Shown here piece after piece: positions 56,611-64,000 of a stretch of DNA of 64,000 bases (position 1 is its first letter; every line of letters begins with the position of its first letter). A program made the translations under genes and the position numbers. Under the pieces are notes generated by a model. The model searched no databases. It saw nothing but the letters and a program-made list of their open reading frames with translations, and had not been told where the DNA came from. The stretch lies in the IMG/VR virus record IMGVR_UViG_3300022918_000011, positions 1 through 64,000 of that record; one strand, given 5' to 3'. The stretch comes from a virus.

Positions 56611-56928
56611 CTATTTGGCACCAGAAGGTTTTGTCGCCCAAACACGCCAGGCATCGTCGCGAGTCTTGAGCGTTCTCAGAATGATTTTTAACTGATCCAC
56701 GCCAGCCTTGTCCAGCGCCACGGCGCCGTTAGGGTCGTTGGTCAGCATGAACTTTGGGAGGTCCAGCGGGGCGTACTTACGCATCAGCTCAGCCGGTGGC
56801 TTTCGCTCGATGTAGACCGGGACTTTCGTCTCGTAGGGAATTCGCAGTGGCGCGGCCGGCGCTGGGCAGACGACGGGTTTAACCGCGCAGCCAGTGAGTA
56901 GCAACATCACGAGTAGGGATGCTTTCAT
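56611..56928 (-). CDS. Outer-membrane spanin lipoprotein (Rz1-like, 105 aa)
   Basis: MKASLLVMLLLTGC is a lipoprotein signal with lipobox LTGC (Cys14). A Pro-rich stretch (CPAPAAPLRIPYETKVPV) follows, typical of o-spanins. It starts in an ATGA overlap with the inner-membrane spanin gene. Together they would fuse inner and outer membranes in the last step of lysis. Confidence 0.75.
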   Translation of the reverse strand: MKASLLVMLLLTGCAVKPVVCPAPAAPLRIPYETKVPVYIERKPPAELMRKYAPLDLPKFMLTNDPNGAVALDKAGVDQLKIILRTLKTRDDAWRVWATKPSGAK

Positions 56929-57359
56929 TGGAATAGGTTCTGCAGCCAGGCGTTGGTCAGTGCCGGGGTAGCTGCCAGCTCCCTGTCGGCAGCGATCAGG
57001 CGAGGCAGCGTGGCCATGGCCTGTTCCGCTTTCTCGTTGCGGTCTACGTCTCGCTTCAGCTGCTCAAGGGCATGGTCAGCTATGCCCTGATTCAGTTGCT
57101 GGATCTGCCCGAGGCAGCCAGAGACCTCGATGTCCCTGGCCTGGATCTTGCTCTCCTTCTCCTCGATGGTCTTGTCCTTCATTTTCAGCGTGGACTCTGC
57201 ATTGCGCAGGTTGGACTGAGCCAGGTCGCGCTCTCCCATCGTCACACTCAGCAGGATACCCATCGAGAACGTGATCAGTAGTAGCATGATCATCACCCAG
57301 CGGCTCACGCCGGCTAGCGAGACGCCGGTCTTGAAGAAACCAAAAATGGTCTTGAACAT
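56925..57359 (-). CDS. Inner-membrane spanin (Rz-like, 144 aa)
   Basis: One N-terminal transmembrane helix (residues 21-41, WVMIMLLLITFSMGILLSV) and a periplasmic coiled coil (about 45-110) are the layout of Rz-type i-spanins. The o-spanin gene follows with a 4-base overlap, as in separated spanin pairs. Confidence 0.75.
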   Translation of the reverse strand: MFKTIFGFFKTGVSLAGVSRWVMIMLLLITFSMGILLSVTMGERDLAQSNLRNAESTLKMKDKTIEEKESKIQARDIEVSGCLGQIQQLNQGIADHALEQLKRDVDRNEKAEQAMATLPRLIAADRELAATPALTNAWLQNLFQ

Positions 57360-57367
57360 AGCAAAAT

Positions 57368-57385
57368 CCCCGCGTGATTGCGGGG
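57368..57385 (-). terminator. Short hairpin with T-run before the spanin gene
   Basis: Read leftward, CCCCGC, loop AATCAC, GCGGGG is followed by ATTTTG. This is a 6-bp intrinsic-terminator-like element between lysozyme and spanins. It could lower spanin expression relative to the lysozyme. Confidence 0.5.
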
Positions 57386-57435
57386 AGTATATGCTGCGAT
57401 GCGGCAGCGGGCCATCACTTATAACCGGCTGTTCG

Positions 57436-58083
57436 TCAGCTGGTGAGAACCTTCAACGCTTTGGCATACAGCGCGGCACGTTCCTCTGCATGTAGAGGGA
57501 TCTTGTCCTCGTCGCCGGTGTTGATCTTGCCGCCGATCTGGGTGATCTTCCCGGCGTCTGCCAGCGCGTTCAGCTTGTTGGTTTTCCAGTACCAGGCCGA
57601 CGACATCAGCCCAGGTCCAGGCTGCTCCAGCTGCTCAGGGTGGTTCACCAGATCGTAGCCCAGCGCCTTGCCGGCAGCCTCGTAGTTGGCGCGGCCGGTG
57701 ATGCCGATAGGCCCGCGCGCGATGAAGCGGATACCGTCATTCGGCTCGGTGTTGCCCAGCTTCTTTTTGCCCCAGGCCCCGCCGTACAGCAGGTTGCCGA
57801 TGTCAGCCTGCAGGGCAGGGCGCACTGCGGTTCTGCCTACCCGCTCGGCATCGATCTTCGAGATCCGATCTCGCTTGAACGTGGCCAGCAGCCCTTCGAC
57901 GCTGTAGTTCATGCTCTCTTTCATCTTGGTAAACTGGCCTGACTCATGCCCGGTCTGCGCGAGGAACGCTGCCATACGCGCTGGCGTGTTGATCTCGGCC
58001 CACTTCATCGCCTCGTTCAACGGGTTCAGATAGAGCAGCGGTGCCTTGGGCAGGATCAGTGTCAGCTGGCGTACTGTGAGCAT
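57436..58083 (-). CDS. GH19-type lysozyme (endolysin, 215 aa)
   Basis: It cuts the peptidoglycan sugar chain. FLAQTGHESGQF (Glu47, probable catalytic acid) and FIARGPIGITGRANY, then NPEQ-like HPEQLEQPGPG, are the GH19 chitinase/lysozyme landmarks. The usual R-G-R-G-P-I-Q-L-T-G-R is here I-A-R-G-P-I-G-I-T-G-R. No signal peptide is present, so it depends on a holin for export. It lies between the papain-like peptidase and the spanins. Confidence 0.85.
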   Translation of the reverse strand: MLTVRQLTLILPKAPLLYLNPLNEAMKWAEINTPARMAAFLAQTGHESGQFTKMKESMNYSVEGLLATFKRDRISKIDAERVGRTAVRPALQADIGNLLYGGAWGKKKLGNTEPNDGIRFIARGPIGITGRANYEAAGKALGYDLVNHPEQLEQPGPGLMSSAWYWKTNKLNALADAGKITQIGGKINTGDEDKIPLHAEERAALYAKALKVLTS

Positions 58084-58093
58084 GGGTGTGACC

Positions 58094-58552
58094 TCAAACT
58101 AATTCAGGAGGGACGATCGGCTGGTAGCCAAGCATGTACTGGCACTGTACAGACAACGTACCAGGTGAATAGATCGATGGGTTCGGCAGTCCCAGGGCAC
58201 TGGCGCACCATTCACTGCAGAACTGGGAGTGCTCGTCGACCCGGCCACGGTTGAACAGCTGGCTGCCGATCATGGAGAACCAGCCGTAGGTGTTGGCGTC
58301 CGTCATCTCGAAGTACGCGCGGATGCGATCAGGGTTTGCCTGCGGCAGATCGATCACGTCCCAGTTGTCTGGATCCAGATCGATCTCCTCCGGCACCCGC
58401 TTGGACCTGACGCCCTTGTCCATGATCGAGGACGAGTACGCCAGGCCGTCGACGACCAGCTCGCAGTGACTGTAGATGGACCCGCTCCAGAGGCAGATGA
58501 AACGGCTGCCAATGCGGCTATCGTTCTTGCGTAGAGCGAGTCTCACAGTCAT
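58094..58552 (-). CDS. Permuted papain-like (NlpC/P60-related) cysteine peptidase (152 aa)
   Basis: GSIYSHCELVVDG (His about residue 29) precedes FCSEWCASALGLP (Cys about residue 111-115). In circularly permuted papain-fold peptidases of the YiiX/YaeF type, the His comes first and the Cys later, which fits. Such proteins cleave peptide bonds in peptidoglycan; in phages they occur in tail tips or as lysis enzymes. Position between tail and lysis genes fits either. Its start overlaps the upstream gene by 4 bases. Confidence 0.7.
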   Translation of the reverse strand: MTVRLALRKNDSRIGSRFICLWSGSIYSHCELVVDGLAYSSSIMDKGVRSKRVPEEIDLDPDNWDVIDLPQANPDRIRAYFEMTDANTYGWFSMIGSQLFNRGRVDEHSQFCSEWCASALGLPNPSIYSPGTLSVQCQYMLGYQPIVPPELV

Positions 58553-58854
58553 AGGGGAATTTCCACCGGGTCAATTGGAGCGTCGATGATCTCAGCTGCC
58601 CGACCTTCTGCCAACAGGCCCGAGGCTTCAAGGGCCTCCAGGTTTGTGCGCAGCTTCTCAGTTCCGAGATCGATGAACGTGGCAGCATCTACCAGGTTGA
58701 GGTAGCGCCGTACTGTGGCAGCTGGTTTGGTGGCACCGATGCTGGCGATGTCGATGTTGATGGCTTCCTCGTCGGTGAACCGGGAGAGGAACGCCAGCTT
58801 GGTGATGCGCGTGCCAGGCTGGGCGACGGGTTGATCTACTTCGACGATGGGCAT
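58549..58854 (-). CDS. Hypothetical tail-region protein (101 aa)
   Basis: MPIVEVDQPVAQPGTRITKL, then FLSRFTDEEAINIDIASIG. This F-x-x-R-F-T/S-x-x-E phrase and helix occur in small phage proteins encoded behind tail-fibre genes, often called tail assembly or chaperone proteins. Start shares one base with the stop of the propeller protein gene. No membrane segment. Confidence 0.55.
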   Translation of the reverse strand: MPIVEVDQPVAQPGTRITKLAFLSRFTDEEAINIDIASIGATKPAATVRRYLNLVDAATFIDLGTEKLRTNLEALEASGLLAEGRAAEIIDAPIDPVEIPL

Positions 58855-59969
58855 TATTTGATCCTCATGTACTTGATAGCCATATTGGAGCCGCCCAGGT
58901 ATTCACCTGCTGGCAACCCAATTGAGTGGGTTGAGATGTAGATGGCACCCGTGGTACCGCCGCTGCTACCTTTTAGGGAGAGCAGTGCTTTGTTAGAGAA
59001 CAAAAACATCAGGCCACCCGGTGCTATTTGCGAACCCGGTGTAGCCACCCAGTTAAGCCCGTCTTTTGACACCCCCACTGTAGTGCCGGTACTGCTATAT
59101 ACAAAGTAGCCGTCACCAAAACTAACAGACAATAGCTCAAACGAAGTTTTTGATGCACCTACAGTCCATACCAAGCCGTCAGGCGAGGTGTAAATTATAC
59201 CGCCTGCCCCCACAGCAACAAACAGACCTAACCCATACACCACTGAGTTTAACGTACCTAGTGTGGGATGGGTCGCACGTAGCGTCCATGCAATGCCGTC
59301 TGGCGAAGAATAGACAACGCCGGCCGATGCTACAGCGACAAACATACCCGCACCATAGGCCAAGCTCTTTGGCGCCGCGGTGGCGAACGACACACTGGCA
59401 CTAAGAGTCCAGGTTATACCGTCAGTAGACGTCATGGATCGGCTACCGTCAGCGACTGCTACAAACTTACCACTAGCGTAAACTAAGCCTATCCAGATGG
59501 TACTGAGTACGGACGTCCTCATTGTCCACGTTATGCCGTCAGGAGAAGTGGCAATGGTTCCGGCGGTACCCACCGCCACAAACAACCCTGCCCCATAGGC
59601 TAGGCCGTTGATGTTGTTGCCACCAAACAGCGCGCTTATGTCAATTGTGGTGAAAGTTAAGCCGTCGGTCGACCTCGAAATTCTACCGGTCGCGTGCCCG
59701 ATAAGCAGGATGCCGTTCGCGTACACGGCACAGTTAGCGGAGTACATGTTGGGCGTGACCTTAGGGCCGGCCCAATAGTCCAAAAACACGTCGAACTTGG
59801 AGAACGCCTCCGGGTAATTGGCTTGCTCATCCGTCATAAGAGAGCCAGACCGTAAGTAATATCGACCTTCAGTCTCTATAAGACTTGGTCCAGCTGTTGG
59901 AAACCAAGCGGTAGCGCCAATGGGTTTACCGCCGCCCCCGCCAAGCATGGACTTCAGATCACTAGCCAT
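58854..59969 (-). CDS. Beta-propeller tail protein, probable receptor-binding protein B (371 aa)
   Basis: At least five repeats of the type YGxGxFVAVGxxG, I-x-x-S-x-D-G-I-x-W-T run from about residue 75 to 320 (SPDGITWT, STDGITWT, SSPDGIAWT, TSPDGLVWT, SKDGLNW). S-x-D-G-x-x-W blades are typical of BNR/sialidase-type propellers in phage tail proteins. The N-terminus begins with a Gly-rich MASDLKSMLGGGGG and YYLRSGSLMTDEQANYP, shared with the next protein. The end is IKYMRIK. It probably binds the host surface. Confidence 0.7.
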   Translation of the reverse strand: MASDLKSMLGGGGGKPIGATAWFPTAGPSLIETEGRYYLRSGSLMTDEQANYPEAFSKFDVFLDYWAGPKVTPNMYSANCAVYANGILLIGHATGRISRSTDGLTFTTIDISALFGGNNINGLAYGAGLFVAVGTAGTIATSPDGITWTMRTSVLSTIWIGLVYASGKFVAVADGSRSMTSTDGITWTLSASVSFATAAPKSLAYGAGMFVAVASAGVVYSSPDGIAWTLRATHPTLGTLNSVVYGLGLFVAVGAGGIIYTSPDGLVWTVGASKTSFELLSVSFGDGYFVYSSTGTTVGVSKDGLNWVATPGSQIAPGGLMFLFSNKALLSLKGSSGGTTGAIYISTHSIGLPAGEYLGGSNMAIKYMRIK

Positions 59970-61093
59970 TACTTGACCCTCATGTAAAGTTGAGAAGTGG
60001 CGACTGGCAGACCGACGTAACGGTCGTAGGTCATCGTCAGGACAGCGGCTAACCCCGATGGGCCTGTAACCAACAGCCTTGTCCCATCAGTGCAGATGCT
60101 GGTTATCGAGCCGGTTAATCCGGCAAGGGTCAGCTTGGTGTAATTTATGAAGTCATTAGAGGCCAGTATCACGCCCTGGTCACCAGCCACAATGGCAAGA
60201 CCCTCGTACAAGAAGCCGGTTCTTAGAAGTTCGTTAGCGGCCAGCGCGGGGGTTATCGTGCGCGCTGTTGCGGTAGTGCTATCATTACCCGCTGATAAAA
60301 CCCCGACGTTTGTGTTACCGATAAAGGTAAACGATGGATTACTGGTGTAGAGAATAGTGTTTATCACCGTGCCAGCGGAGAATGATCCCAGCGAGGTCCA
60401 GCTCGCGCCGTCGGTACTGTAAAGGTTGTTGGCCTGGCTGCTGTAGTAGCTGTAGGAAACGATACCAGCGTAGGCGTTAAGCGCGGATACGTTAGCCACA
60501 CCAGTTTGCACTTGTTGCCAAGTAAGACCGGCGTCGAAGCTTCTGTAAACAATTGTTGCAGTAGCGATCATGAACACAGACCACAACGGAACAAACGTAA
60601 CCCGCGTGGCGGCAATCGTAGCTGACGTGATTGCAGTCCACGTAATACCGTCCGCGCTGCGGTAGACGTTGATGCCGTTCACGGCAACAAAGACACTCAT
60701 AGCGAAAGTGATATCGAACCCCATCCCGCTATTACCAATGCTGGTGCGCTTAACCCACGTCAAGCCGTCCGCTGACGTGTAAGAAAACCCGTCATTGCCA
60801 AGCCCTACAAAGGTACCGTTACCGTAGGCGCATTTAACCAGGGAGACAGTGCCTAGTCCGTTCTGAGCGCCGGTTAACTTTGTCCAAGCAATGTTATCGG
60901 CCCTGCGCACCCCCTTTACCATGTATTTTGCGTACACGTCGGGGTAGTTGGCTTCCTCGTTCTTTAGCTGGAAACCTGACTTAAGGAACGTCATACCATC
61001 CATTTCGATCAGCGACTCTCGCTGATTACCCATATAGATACACTCACCCAGCTCAACCCCACCACCCCCCAACTGCGAAGAAAGACTGAACAT
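59969..61093 (-). CDS. Beta-propeller tail protein, probable receptor-binding protein A (374 aa)
   Basis: A paralogue of the downstream protein: Gly-rich start (SLSSQLGGGGVELG), then TFLKSGFQLKNEEANYP, and a C-terminal SQLYMRVK. Blades contain TSADGLTWVK, RSADGITWTAI, DAGLTWQQV and STDGASWTSLG. Length and plan match closely, but sequence has diverged, so the two may recognise different surfaces. Start ATG at 61093, one base before the previous stop. Confidence 0.7.
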   Translation of the reverse strand: MFSLSSQLGGGGVELGECIYMGNQRESLIEMDGMTFLKSGFQLKNEEANYPDVYAKYMVKGVRRADNIAWTKLTGAQNGLGTVSLVKCAYGNGTFVGLGNDGFSYTSADGLTWVKRTSIGNSGMGFDITFAMSVFVAVNGINVYRSADGITWTAITSATIAATRVTFVPLWSVFMIATATIVYRSFDAGLTWQQVQTGVANVSALNAYAGIVSYSYYSSQANNLYSTDGASWTSLGSFSAGTVINTILYTSNPSFTFIGNTNVGVLSAGNDSTTATARTITPALAANELLRTGFLYEGLAIVAGDQGVILASNDFINYTKLTLAGLTGSITSICTDGTRLLVTGPSGLAAVLTMTYDRYVGLPVATSQLYMRVK

Positions 61094-61795
61094 TTAGACC
61101 TCCCAGTCCGTGCCGTTGAAGATGAATGTGATGTTGGCGTCAAGGTTGTAGCTGACCGAGGTGTCGCTTTTCTTCGGACCCTTGATCAGCGCGCCATCTG
61201 TGGTCTGGATGATCGGTGTGACCAGCAGCGACTTGGAGAACTCAACCGTGGCACCGACGGCCAAGCCCGCCTTCAGTGGCAGCGATACCGTGGTCACCGT
61301 GGTACCCAGCCAGTACGAATGCCCGACGATAGCTCTGAACGCGCCCGTCTGGGTTGCGTCCATTGTGACGATGGTTCCCCACTCGACGGCAGTACCGGCA
61401 GCGTTCACCACCAGAGGGCGGCCCGCCTTACCTACCAGGCTAGGCAGTCCAGCAGCGCTACCGATGGCGGCTGCCACTGCTTCAGCTGCCTCCTTGTACG
61501 CTTTGGCAGCGTCCCGGTAGCCCTGCGTGGTCGTCACGGCCTGCGCGGCTGCGTCTGCCGATGCCAACGCTGCCGTTGCTGCCTGGCCTGCGGTCAGCGC
61601 GTACGCAGCGCACACAGCGATCGCTGCAATGATCCAGGTCACCGCCTGGTTGATCTGCACGCCCAACGGCGGCAGCGCTGCGAGGAACGGGTCAGCCAAC
61701 AGGTTGAACGCTGTCTTGCCGTCTTTACGCTGGGGTGCTGGCGGTACTACCGACACCACCGGCGTTGTGGGAAGCACTGGGATCGTAACCGCCAT
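61094..61795 (-). CDS. Tail protein with membrane-like segment (233 aa)
   Basis: ATG 61795 has AAGGAG 9 bases upstream; a frame extension to 61837 overlaps the upstream gene and has no such site. Residues 1-45 are Pro/Val-rich. A hydrophobic Ala-rich stretch (about 52-90) and an Ala/Glu coil (about 90-125) precede a beta-rich C-terminal domain (about 135-233). This plan resembles phage tail-fibre-associated proteins. Exact role unknown. Confidence 0.6.
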   Translation of the reverse strand: MAVTIPVLPTTPVVSVVPPAPQRKDGKTAFNLLADPFLAALPPLGVQINQAVTWIIAAIAVCAAYALTAGQAATAALASADAAAQAVTTTQGYRDAAKAYKEAAEAVAAAIGSAAGLPSLVGKAGRPLVVNAAGTAVEWGTIVTMDATQTGAFRAIVGHSYWLGTTVTTVSLPLKAGLAVGATVEFSKSLLVTPIIQTTDGALIKGPKKSDTSVSYNLDANITFIFNGTDWEV

Positions 61796-61796
61796 A

Positions 61797-62711
61797 TCAA
61801 ACCACTCCTTCAATTCTGAGGTTATATGACGACTCAATAGGTCCGTCGATAGTTACCGTGAAGTCCTTATAGTAACCGTAAATGATTGTGGATTCGTAGC
61901 CATCATAGCCAATCCACACGCATGTGATCGCACGCAGCTTGGCGAGCTTCTTCTGGACCCGGCTGATGTCAGCTGTATCCAGGTCACAATCGAAGTCACC
62001 GAACTTGGAGAACCCTCGCTCTACCATGCTGGTGACGCCGAACTCGTCGGTGTCCTTCTTGGTGTAATCGAGGATGCCGATGGAAGACCCGTAGCACGCG
62101 ACGCCGATGTCCTCGATGTCACCAAGCGAGACAGAGCCGACCTCAGCGTTCGCCCCAACCCCAGCCGTTACCACGATCCGGATGTTCGCGCCCGGGTACG
62201 GAGGCAGGTTGCTGATGATGAAGTCGGACTTGTTCGCGAACGGCGCGAAGAAGTAGCTGTACCAGTCGAAGACCTCATCGTTGGGGTCAGACATGGTCTC
62301 GATGTGTGTGTAGACGATGCCGTCCGTGGGGTCTTCTACTGTGACCTTCACAGTGGTGGCAGCCACGTTGAACATGGCCACCGACGTCACCGCGGTGCCT
62401 GGCGTCAACAGGACTTCAATCGAGGTTGGGTTCGACGTGATGGTCTGCACCATGTCGTCGAACATCCGCCACCGGTTAGTTGCCCCGATAAGCAGCCACT
62501 TGGTTGCCGCCGACACGCCCGTCTCCGGGTTCACGTCGGTGGTCGCCGTCATGGCCAGCATCGCCTTGTAGACCTTGTGGTTGTAGATCACCTGGTCGCC
62601 GATGGCGCGGATGGCCGGCACCGTCCACACAGGGAAGTCGGTTTCAGCCACGTTGCTGGAGACGAGCATCCCGTAGGTATACTCGACTGGTTCAATAACC
62701 TGCATTGCCAT
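61797..62711 (-). CDS. Tail-tip or minor tail protein (304 aa)
   Basis: ATG 62711 overlaps the TAA of the tape-measure gene by one base (TAATG), with AGAGGA upstream. Residues 30-60 (VWTVPAIRAIGDQVIYNHKV) are like the short carbohydrate-binding motif found in minor tail proteins (A-x-G-D-Q-V-x-Y-x-x-K-V-Y-x-A). The rest is beta-rich, ending in a strand-rich domain. Directly downstream of the tape measure, it is a candidate for the distal tail complex. Confidence 0.65.
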   Translation of the reverse strand: MAMQVIEPVEYTYGMLVSSNVAETDFPVWTVPAIRAIGDQVIYNHKVYKAMLAMTATTDVNPETGVSAATKWLLIGATNRWRMFDDMVQTITSNPTSIEVLLTPGTAVTSVAMFNVAATTVKVTVEDPTDGIVYTHIETMSDPNDEVFDWYSYFFAPFANKSDFIISNLPPYPGANIRIVVTAGVGANAEVGSVSLGDIEDIGVACYGSSIGILDYTKKDTDEFGVTSMVERGFSKFGDFDCDLDTADISRVQKKLAKLRAITCVWIGYDGYESTIIYGYYKDFTVTIDGPIESSYNLRIEGVV

Positions 62712-64000
62712 TATAACGATTCCTCTGGAATGCCGGTCTGATCCCACCGTGGCAGGGTGTCAGTGTTGGTCGCGGTACGCGAAGTCCATTTGGCGATAGA
62801 TTTCAGAGCTTGTTTGATCTCCGCGATGTCACCTTCCATCGTGTCGACTCGGCCGCTACCGCTGCCCCCGCCGGAGATAGAAGCCCGCACGCCCAGCACA
62901 CCGCCGATGTTGGTCAGCGGCATGATCGCTTCCGGACCAGACTCGGCCATCAGCGATTCGTCGAAGTGCGTAGGAGTGCGGACTACACCGCTGCCCATGA
63001 ACGCGCCACCGGTTGCGTACTTCTTGCCGCCGGCTTCCACACTGCCAGCGATGGCAGCTGCCACCTGGGCTGCGCTCATGGCACCCGAAGCGATCTGGCC
63101 AGTCCAGAAGGCCAAGCCCGCAGCATCTGCACCTCGGCCGAGCGACGCCTGGTAGGCAGCCTCCACCGAGCTGTTCAGGTAGTTGGAGCCTGCCGAGCCG
63201 TCGGTGCCGCCGTTACCACTTGCCGAGCCGGCGATTGCACCGGGTAGCTTGTCGTAAGCCAGCCCGTTGTTCAGGGCGTCTGTCCACGCTGCCTGGCCTG
63301 CCGCGTCTGCGTCCCGGCCGAGCACCGCTTGATAGACGCTGTTCACCAGTGTGGCGTTGTTCAGTGAAGTGTTGGCAGCCGCCGAGTTCGAAGATGCCAG
63401 GATCGCCGCGACGACCGCTTGGTTCATGCGGTCAACAGCGTCCTTGACCGTCAGGACCGTGGTGTCCACGCCGTTCAGCGCGTCCATCTGGGCCTGCGCG
63501 TAATCGATCTGCGCGTCGAAGGCTTTCATCTGCAGGTCGTAGGTGTCTTCAGCTGCTTTGAGCTGATCCTTCAACGACTGCAGGGTCTTCTCGGCGGTGG
63601 TCAGCTGCGCGCCGTTGGTAAGGCTAAGCTCCTCGACGACGTTTGCTGTGGTGCCTTGGGCAAACAGGAAGTCGACCAGCGAGCTATACGTGTCAGTGGT
63701 GTTGGCAGCGACCGCGTCGAGAGCGTCTTCCAGACCTTTGAAGTCTGCCAGGCTGCCGCCGGAGCGAGATGTCTTCAGCGCAGACTGCAGAACATCCTGC
63801 GCCTGGCCATAAGTGACCCGCCCGGTGACGTCCATCGAGTTGCGCAGCGTCTTCAGCGCGTTGGCCAGTGAGTTCGAGACGCTGGTCAAGTCAGAGATCG
63901 AGGTGCCGATCGTGTCGACCATGTCGTTAACCGACGTGGTCATCGCGGTGTAGGCTTCGGTCACCGAGTTGCGCTGTGCTTCAACCGCGCGGCCAACAGC
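62711..64000 (-). CDS. Tape-measure protein, C-terminal part (430+ aa visible)
   Basis: The frame is open to the right edge, so the N-terminus is missing. Residues YATGGAFMGSGVVRTPTHFD, then MAESGPEAIMPL, are the hallmark near the C-terminus of lambda-type tape-measure proteins. Before them lie a helical, Ala/Gln-rich part and two DUF4214-type repeats (VYQAVLGRDADAAGQAAWTD and AYQASLGRGADAAGLAFWTG). The tape measure sets tail length and takes part in DNA entry. The end has a coiled coil (DTMEGDIAEIKQALKSIAKW). Confidence 0.85.
   Translation of the reverse strand, partial: AVGRAVEAQRNSVTEAYTAMTTSVNDMVDTIGTSISDLTSVSNSLANALKTLRNSMDVTGRVTYGQAQDVLQSALKTSRSGGSLADFKGLEDALDAVAANTTDTYSSLVDFLFAQGTTANVVEELSLTNGAQLTTAEKTLQSLKDQLKAAEDTYDLQMKAFDAQIDYAQAQMDALNGVDTTVLTVKDAVDRMNQAVVAAILASSNSAAANTSLNNATLVNSVYQAVLGRDADAAGQAAWTDALNNGLAYDKLPGAIAGSASGNGGTDGSAGSNYLNSSVEAAYQASLGRGADAAGLAFWTGQIASGAMSAAQVAAAIAGSVEAGGKKYATGGAFMGSGVVRTPTHFDESLMAESGPEAIMPLTNIGGVLGVRASISGGGSGSGRVDTMEGDIAEIKQALKSIAKWTSRTATNTDTLPRWDQTGIPEESL

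Overview
This window is part of the genome of a tailed double-stranded DNA bacteriophage. It is GC-rich and densely packed with genes, many of which share a start and stop codon (ATGA, GTGA or TGATG junctions). The host is probably a gammaproteobacterium. Pseudomonas is a reasonable guess from base composition and gene style, but nothing in the sequence proves it. The genes point to a long-tailed virus with a tape-measure protein. I see no integrase, terminase, capsid or portal gene here, so the capsid module lies outside the window.

Layout. (1) Bases 1-472 carry a leftward chain of tiny membrane proteins running off the left edge. (2) Bases 473-1340 are a long non-coding leader with a hairpin plus boxA arrangement like a ribosomal-RNA antitermination site. 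(3) Bases 1341-32621 hold about 65 small rightward genes. Most are of unknown function and are typical phage accessory genes. Landmarks among them are a RepL-like winged-helix protein behind an array of palindromic operators (10578-11220), an isolated helicase-core fragment (14722), an exported TAXI-type solute-binding protein (19342), a cytosine-C5 DNA methyltransferase with a repeat-built insert (25772) and a stand-alone family A polymerase fragment (31074). (4) Bases 32700-54282 are the replication, recombination and nucleotide module: Dda-like helicase, primase-polymerase/helicase, SNF2-type helicase, a possible ssDNA-binding protein, MazG-like pyrophosphohydrolase, ThyX, two DEDD exonucleases, a three-domain DNA polymerase, dNMP kinase, Holliday-junction-resolvase-like nuclease, ATP-dependent DNA ligase, and an SbcD/SbcC pair. 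(5) Bases 54284-55772 are small genes, including a frameshifted DUF4326 gene and a tandem duplicated pair. (6) From 55781 a bidirectional terminator separates this from a leftward block (55789-64000). In transcription order that block has the 3' end of the tape-measure gene, tail-tip genes, two paralogous beta-propeller tail proteins, a papain-like peptidase, a GH19 lysozyme, two-component spanins and holin-like membrane proteins.

How it works together. The rightward block makes the phage largely self-sufficient for DNA synthesis. It has its own primase, helicases, polymerase with built-in 5' nuclease and proofreading, ligase and recombination nucleases, and it supplies dTMP and recycles nucleotides. 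Its methyltransferase probably protects against restriction. The leftward block assembles the tail, recognises the host and lyses the cell. Operator palindromes, hairpins and terminators lie in the few intergenic gaps, so transcription is probably controlled at only a few points.

The observations most worth following up are the TAXI-type periplasmic binding protein, the two replisome-enzyme fragments, the boxB/boxA-like leader, the operator array with a hairpin over the RepL ribosome-binding site, the five-fold repeat protein at 6994, and the paralogous propeller tail proteins.
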